A DNA stretch of 64,000 bases from Galeruca laticollis (lineage: Eukaryota > Arthropoda > Insecta > Coleoptera > Chrysomelidae), in contig OY998175.1 of NCBI GenBank assembly GCA_963921935.1, positions 160,020,809 to 160,084,808 of the forward strand, in the 5' to 3' direction. The translations under genes were made by a program, and so were the position numbers. A model generated the notes under the pieces. It worked only from the letters and a program-made list of their open reading frames with translations, did not search any database and was not told where the DNA came from. Below, piece by piece: positions 58,600 to 64,000 of this stretch (position 1 is its first letter; each line of letters starts with the position of its first letter).

Positions 58600-60055
58600 T
58601 TATGAAAAATACCTCCGGGCTTGATTTACAATTAATGACTGAGTACGTACTAATTAAAATATTGTAACGTGATTGGGAAATAACTTTAAAGTTGAAAAAT
58701 TAACGTTACAATTCTTGACATCGTTCCCAACGTCATGTATACGCATGCTCTATTTGCGAATAGTTCCTAAAAATGATATTCTCGAGCCCCGTTCCTAAAA
58801 TATCGACTTGTATCGTCCTCTCACCAGCGGCAGTTGACGTTACAATACAAATGTGATTTGTCATTTTGTTATGTCAAATGTAAAGAAGCTATTCAAATAT
58901 GTTATCAATTTCTTCTATACAAATGAATTCTACAATCAGTATTAAACCCATAATCAAGAGGCACACAAATAATAAATATAATAATTTATTCATTTGTTTC
59001 CTGAACTTTTACAGTACTGTACTATTATAGTTACCGCCATTTACCTAGTGTTCTCATTCTGTTTGGCATTTTTTTCTTTGTATGATTTGTGAGCAAGAAA
59101 ATAGAAAAAATATGTGATAAAGTGAGTTATTTGTTGAAGGTATATATAAAATAATTATTTTTTATTAAAAAACATATGTTTTTATACAACAGCTAGCGAA
59201 ATACCTAACCTAACTTCTTTCAAAGTAGCTATTGTAAAATTGTTTGCCTTTATAGTTATCCCTTGTATGGAGCAGTAGCTTTATAGTATGTGTTCATTTT
59301 ATAGCCATCATCAAAATATTTACCGAATTACGCAAATAGCGTTAACGCTAAACGATAATTCCGTAAGTGTACGGTATGGTTTAACGGAAGAAGTTATGGA
59401 AAATTGGGGAAGCCGAATGTATCCGAAATCCGAACCGTTTGTCAAGTAGTGTCATTTTTCGGCTATTTACTAACTGTTGTTTCTGTTTTAGTAAAGTTAC
59501 AAAGTACATTTAATTAGTTTTTTTAGTTGTAGAAACTGTATCTCTTGTTCCATATTGCAAAAAAATCCACCATTCACCCTAATAACAGTTCTTTGCCTTT
59601 ATTTGACTACTTTCTGGAAAATTAAAATTCATACAACTTAATAACATTAACCTAACCAAACTGGTCAAAAAACTGTACAAATTATAAACTGTCAATACTG
59701 TTAATGTCAAAACGAATATCCGAGTTAAAATTACGCTGACTTATCGCTAGACGTAAAAATTTACTATGCTCGAACTCTCTTTTAAAGTAATGTTTACATA
59801 CATTCGTTATTTAAAAATAGCGCAGAACGAAATTAGAGTATCGCGCTATTCGTGTTTGCCCGATCTCTCTATTGACGCAAAAGATACCCGTGAAAGTGGG
59901 TGTAGGCTTCTGCGTGGTTCGTTATTCACATAACTAGTTGTCTATCTCCAATAACCAAATATATCGAATTGGGGGGAACTTAGTTACACCTAATCGAAAC
60001 ACACATATTCAACCAGCAAAAACAAAAATCTAATCATTAACGTATGTTATGCTGT
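58600..60055. other. Unassigned DNA
   Basis: No recognised coding region or shared repeat. GC is slightly higher with CpG near 58725-58850 and 59860-59930. Confidence 0.4.
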
Positions 60056-60060
60056 TGCCT

Positions 60061-60282
60061 CTAATAAACGAACCCTTTGCTCAATTTTGAAACCCTGTAT
60101 TTCCGCTGCTTTTCAGGAATTTTCCAACCGAAAACGCTGTAGAGCCATATTTTTATTCCAGGGACAAAGTAACTTTGTCCAACGACAGAAATTGGATAAT
60201 GCCCCAAGAGCAAGGAGGCAACTACGTTTGTGAACAAAGACCTTTGTTCTAAAAGTCTAGTGCGGGAAGATGACACTTCCAA
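60061..60282 (-). other. Short open frame near a weak hairpin, unknown
   Basis: 73 codons (LFTNVVASLLLGHYPISVVG, IWLYSVFGWKIPEKQRKYRV). The sequence contains GGACAAAGTAACTTTGTCC, a near-perfect 19 bp palindrome at about 60162-60180. No family recognised. Confidence 0.2.
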
Positions 60283-60679
60283 AACTAAAATGAGTGCGGG
60301 AAAGTGGTTAAAAACGCACGGTCGTAGAAGAAATATACATTATACATAAAATATATTTACATTAATAATACAATTTTTTCCAGTCGCAAGGGAAATATAA
60401 ATATATCATATAGAGAATATACAGAGAGTTGGTTGAAAATGTTGTTCAGATAATTTAAGAAGTTCCATTTCCACATCTGGTTACAGGTTTCTCTTGTATT
60501 TGTCACACCATTTAAAAAACGTCGACCACAAGAGCTTTGGCATATGAACTTCCTATGTTCCCATTCCACTTTTCTTTGAGTTACAAACCAGTGAATGTTC
60601 TTTCTTGTACATTGTTCTGATAGTTTGATTTTATTCTTTATAACAGCTGTAGTTAGCCTAGTTATTCCCATGTCTTTTA

Positions 60680-62590
60680 CAAGAGTGTCCCACTATAAAG
60701 TAACACATGTTGACGGCTTATTACTCGAGAATGGAAAAATATATCGACGTGCAGTTTTCGCTCAACTTCTTATATTTCCTCTAAATTTTTATTGACATAG
60801 TTGCCAAATGTATATTTTTTCCCGAAAGCGCCGAAAAAATTACCATTTTTTAAACGAAATTACCGGTTTATTTTAAATACAACACCCTATATTTTTTATT
60901 ACCATCTGAAAGTCCCTTTCTTCCCCTTTCCAAAAATGTATACATTATCGGCATATACTCAAGTTTTTAGGGAAAGACTTAATTTTGTCATGTCAATAAC
61001 TTCCAGACGTAAATAATCACATTTTAACAGGTTGGAAACGTTATAACTCGAAAATGAGACAAGGGATTAATGAGCGGCTTTCACTGAAATTCTTCCCACT
61101 CGATGGGACCAGCTCGACCTATCCATCTGTTGTCAAAATGATCTGATAATGAATTTCGAGCAACTAAGGAGTAATGTGGGGGCGCGTCTTGTTGAAAATA
61201 TACAGTGTTTATAATTTCATCTTGTTGTAATTGGGGATACAAAAACTCCTCCAACATGTCGGTGTAAGTGTTTCCGTTAACTGTTACTTCATGAAAAAAA
61301 GGGGCCGTAGATTTTAGTTTTAGATACACCACACCAGACATTTACTCTAGGTGCATCCCCTTCAAATTCGTTGAACGCTCTTGGATTCTCATCTCCCCAA
61401 ATCTTGCAGTTATGCTCTTCCATTAATATGAAATATGGCTTCGTCTGACATTATTAGGTTCAAATTAGGCTGAAGTAACCAGCAATTGCGACGCGACTAC
61501 CTTACAGAATACCAAATATTGCGACTGATTGTTCAACAGTTGTGCAAACCAGATTCAACAATGTTTCTGACATGAAATATCTTTATTCAAATGAATGATT
61601 CTCTATTTTTTGGAAAGTTTGTCTTTTGTATGCTTTAAATTTAATAATTTTTGGAAGCCGGTGAACCACTTTTTGAAAATTGTGTGATTTGGGATATTTT
61701 TATAACAGATATTCTATTATTGTTAAGTGCTAGAATTTCCCTTACTTCCAGAATATCATTGAGCATATTGTCCTGGGCGTTTTCAGGTGTTCAGGTTTTC
61801 CTTTTTAGTTTTCCGGAATCTGTAAATTGTGGTACCCAAGTTAATGTCGATTTTCGTGTAGGCGGATTTCTGTCAAAAATGGCTCTGAATCTCCTGATGG
61901 TCACTGTTATTGATTTTGTCTCGGCATATAATACGACGCATCGCGCTTTTTCTATCAAAGTATACATTTTCGATTAATAAATTTGACTGGGTTCGATGTT
62001 ATACTTCATACTACATAAATAACCTTTTGACGTTTTTTAATGCCAGTTATATGTATTTGTTTCAAAGCCACCTTTCCGTAAAAAATTAACAAAAGTAAAT
62101 TTCTTACGAAAATTTTAGACGACTTTTGAGACTTGCAAATGGTGTCATAAAAAATTTAAACATTTCTAAGAATTTCAGTGAAAGCCGCTCATTAATCCCT
62201 TGTCTCATTTTCGAGTTATATCGTTTCCAAGCTGTTAAAATGTGATCATTTACGTTTGGAAGTTATTGACATGGTTTCATAAAAAATTAAATCTTTCCCT
62301 AAAAACTTCAGTATATGCCGATAATGTATACATTTTTGGAAAGAGGAAGAAACGGACTTTCAGATGGTATTAAAAAATATAGGGTGTTGTATTTAAAATA
62401 AATCGGTAATTTCGTTTCAAAAATGGTCATTTTTTTTCGGCGCTTTCGGGAAAAAATATACATTTGGCAACTATGTCAATAAAAATTTGAAGGAAATATA
62501 AGAAGTTTAGCGAAAACTGCACGTCGATATATTTTTCCATTCTCGAGTAATAAGCCAACAAAATGTGTTACTTTATAGTGGGACACCTGG
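60680..62590. mobile_element. Mariner-like element with inverted termini of about 400 bp
   Basis: The ends, preceded by TA at 60678 and followed by TA at 62591, read CAAGAGTGTCCCACTATAAA and the complement of TTTATAGTGGGACACCTGG. The inverted arms (about 60680-61090 and 62165-62590) match throughout, for example TGTATACATTATCGGCATAT and GCGCTTTCGGGAAAAAATAT. The centre holds a minus-strand transposase relic. The long inverted ends plus TA flanks fit a Tc1/mariner-type element with extended TIRs. Confidence 0.8.
61081..61980 (-). pseudogene. Mariner-like DDE transposase relic inside the long-TIR element
   Basis: The minus-strand reading, with one shift near 61320, gives MEEHNCKIWGDENPRAFNEF and EGDAPRVNVWCG, then FFHEVTVNGNTYTDMLEEFL, YPQLQQDEIINTVYFQQDAP (catalytic Asp in QQDAP, normally QQDGAP) and HFDNRWIGRAGPIEWEEF (where the third acidic residue is expected after WP.RSPD). 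The upstream part, 61450-61980, is more decayed. Cut-and-paste transposase of the same broad family as the relic at 33.0-33.7 kb, but more diverged. It is inactive because of frameshifts. Confidence 0.75.
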
Positions 62591-62594
62591 TATA

Positions 62595-63540
62595 CTCTTG
62601 ATCAAGCAGGTTTCGACTCGTCAGCGATTTCCATTTTTTGGACGATACAGTTTGATTTAACCAATCTTTTGTTGATCAATTACGTTGAAACGAACGTTCT
62701 CATTACTATTTTGATAAAATTGGTGCCTTAAGGTCGCTCTTTCTTTGCATACATTTTCTTTCGAATTGTACGAACAACTGCAAAATGTCCCATTTGTTTC
62801 AGGTAGGTAGCACATCCTCGTGCGAATAATTACGCGGATAGTGTACGACCTTCAATAAGTTTTATTGAAATGGAATCATTCGCGCGTCATCGTTCGATTT
62901 CTGACGAAAACGCATCTAAAGGACAAGCGGTCTAATAGTCTTCAAGAGTCAGAGATGACAGTTGAAGAAAAGTTGTTATGTTTATTAGACATTTCAATTA
63001 TCAAAACTGAAATGTACCAACAATCAATAAAACAAACAACACTCCACGGAAGGGTGCACCTGTATTGAAGTTTACACTGTTTTAATGGAAAAGCTGTGTA
63101 CGCATCTGCAGATTACATTAATAACGGCAAAAGTTTATTGATTTAGTTTATAGATTTATAAAATTATTAATTCGAATACGATTGAACCACAAGATTCTTG
63201 TGATCTCGCAAGGTCACATATGTATTAAAACAAACAAATTTCAGTCCTTGGAGCTGTGAAATAAAAAATGTACGACCAATTCAAGAAGACACGCCGTTTC
63301 AAACTACTGAAAATACACATGGAGCTTAGTATGAATTGAGATGAGGTCACTTACAGACGGGGCCGTAGCAACAATAGGGCGAATCAGAACACCACCCTGG
63401 CTAGCAAAATTTTTGACCTGGCAGAAAATTTATACGGAATTGTACCCACGTGTCCACAGCCATGGTGCCAAGCGCAATATTTCACCAAGCCTGACTTTCC
63501 GTGAATATCAAGTGCGAATTATTAATCCTATTGTAATGTT
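62595..63540. other. Unassigned DNA
   Basis: No recognised coding region, and no repeats shared with the rest of the window were seen. Confidence 0.4.
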
Positions 63541-63559
63541 TTTGTTATTTATTTAAACA

Positions 63560-64000
63560 ATAAACGGGTGGGATAAATTTCATACACTCGGTATGGCTAC
63601 TTACTAATTTATTTAAACACTAACTCACTAATCACTAACACTTAATTTATATATACAGTATATTCACTTAGACTAATTTATATAAACAGATCACTAATTT
63701 ATTTGTTTATCTCACGATGTCAAATTATCAACTAACTAACTCTTCCTGATCAGTCCCCTTATATATTAAAGCTATTTTTACTAGTAAATTCCGGACAATT
63801 GATTCTGGCCTTTTCTAGATAACTCTGGTCACAAAAACAATGTTTACATAAGATAGTCGTAGAGTAGTAAACAGTTTTTTATAACTGCGTATCCGCCATA
63901 ATTTTAACTATTATAGCTGGCTTAGACAGGGTCGGTTTTAGGGACTATACCAGTGTGCTGTTTCGAAACATTACCCCCTCCTTAAATGAAAGTTCCTCCT
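63560..64000 (-). mobile_element. Probable LTR and pol C-terminus of a retroelement at the window edge
   Basis: On the minus strand the last bases read EELSFKEGVMFRNSTLV then stop, resembling the xLxEGGxVxN end of insect LTR-element polyproteins. They overlap a polypurine tract (AAGGAGGGGG) directly before TGTTTCGAAACA, a plausible LTR start. The rest to about 63560 is AT-rich with repeated ACTAATTTATTTAAACA-type phrases. The second LTR and body would lie beyond 64000. Confidence 0.4.

Overview
ORGANISM AND STYLE. The window is AT-rich eukaryotic DNA that looks like an insect genome, most likely a beetle. This is inferred from the mix of degraded non-LTR, Penelope-like, gypsy/copia, hAT, mariner-like and Crypton-like elements, the many (TA)n tracts, the short GT-AG introns and the lack of any bacterial gene organisation. 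No species is claimed. Almost all recognisable coding sequence belongs to mobile elements, and most of it is broken by stops, frameshifts, truncation or nested insertion. LAYOUT. 1-2.8 kb: minus-strand non-LTR retrotransposon (CCHC ORF1, endonuclease part of ORF2) carrying a clean 247 bp TA-flanked MITE. 2.9-3.7 kb: fold-back repeat. 5.9-8.3 kb: RTE-like element, itself hit by a Penelope 3' fragment. 10.3-11.9 kb: hAT transposase relic with a BED finger. 13.9-18.2 kb: degraded gypsy-type element (gag, integrase) split by a THAP-exon segment and a MITE. 18.4-21.5 kb: large inverted array containing perfect palindromes centred on TGACGTCA. 23.4-25.0 kb: copia gag stub and a second truncated LINE. 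26.0-28.0 kb: MITEs and hairpins. 28.45-30.64 kb: the best preserved element, a tyrosine-recombinase (Crypton-like) transposon with one intron. 30.9-32.9 kb: Penelope-like element whose 3' part is duplicated in inverted orientation. 33.0-36.4 kb: mariner-like, Penelope-like and ZMYM1/hAT-like relics. 37.0-41.3 kb: fold-back element split by a minus-strand non-LTR element with RNase H. 42.75-44.58 kb: intact fold-back element of about 172 bp units. 44.6-57 kb: mostly unassigned DNA with microsatellites, a direct duplication and a gypsy RT relic. 57.3-58.6 kb: the only convincing non-transposon candidates, a small minus-strand multi-exon gene and the 3' end of a plus-strand gene. 60.7-62.6 kb: mariner-like element with roughly 400 bp inverted termini. 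Right edge: probable LTR and pol end of another retroelement. MOST INTERESTING. The tyrosine-recombinase element has perfect 19 bp inverted ends and paired copies of a 20 bp palindrome at both ends. Its terminal sequence (GTAGAAAAAATAT) and its GTGCGTAA half-site recur at the edges of, or inside, a series of small hairpins in this window. Those hairpins keep the same flanks (AATAGTATATT ... ACTATACTTTTTCTAC) but have mostly different palindromic cores with GC-rich tips. They may be non-autonomous relatives or recombination sites of such a recombinase; that link is inference. All family calls come from motif recognition by eye, without database searches.
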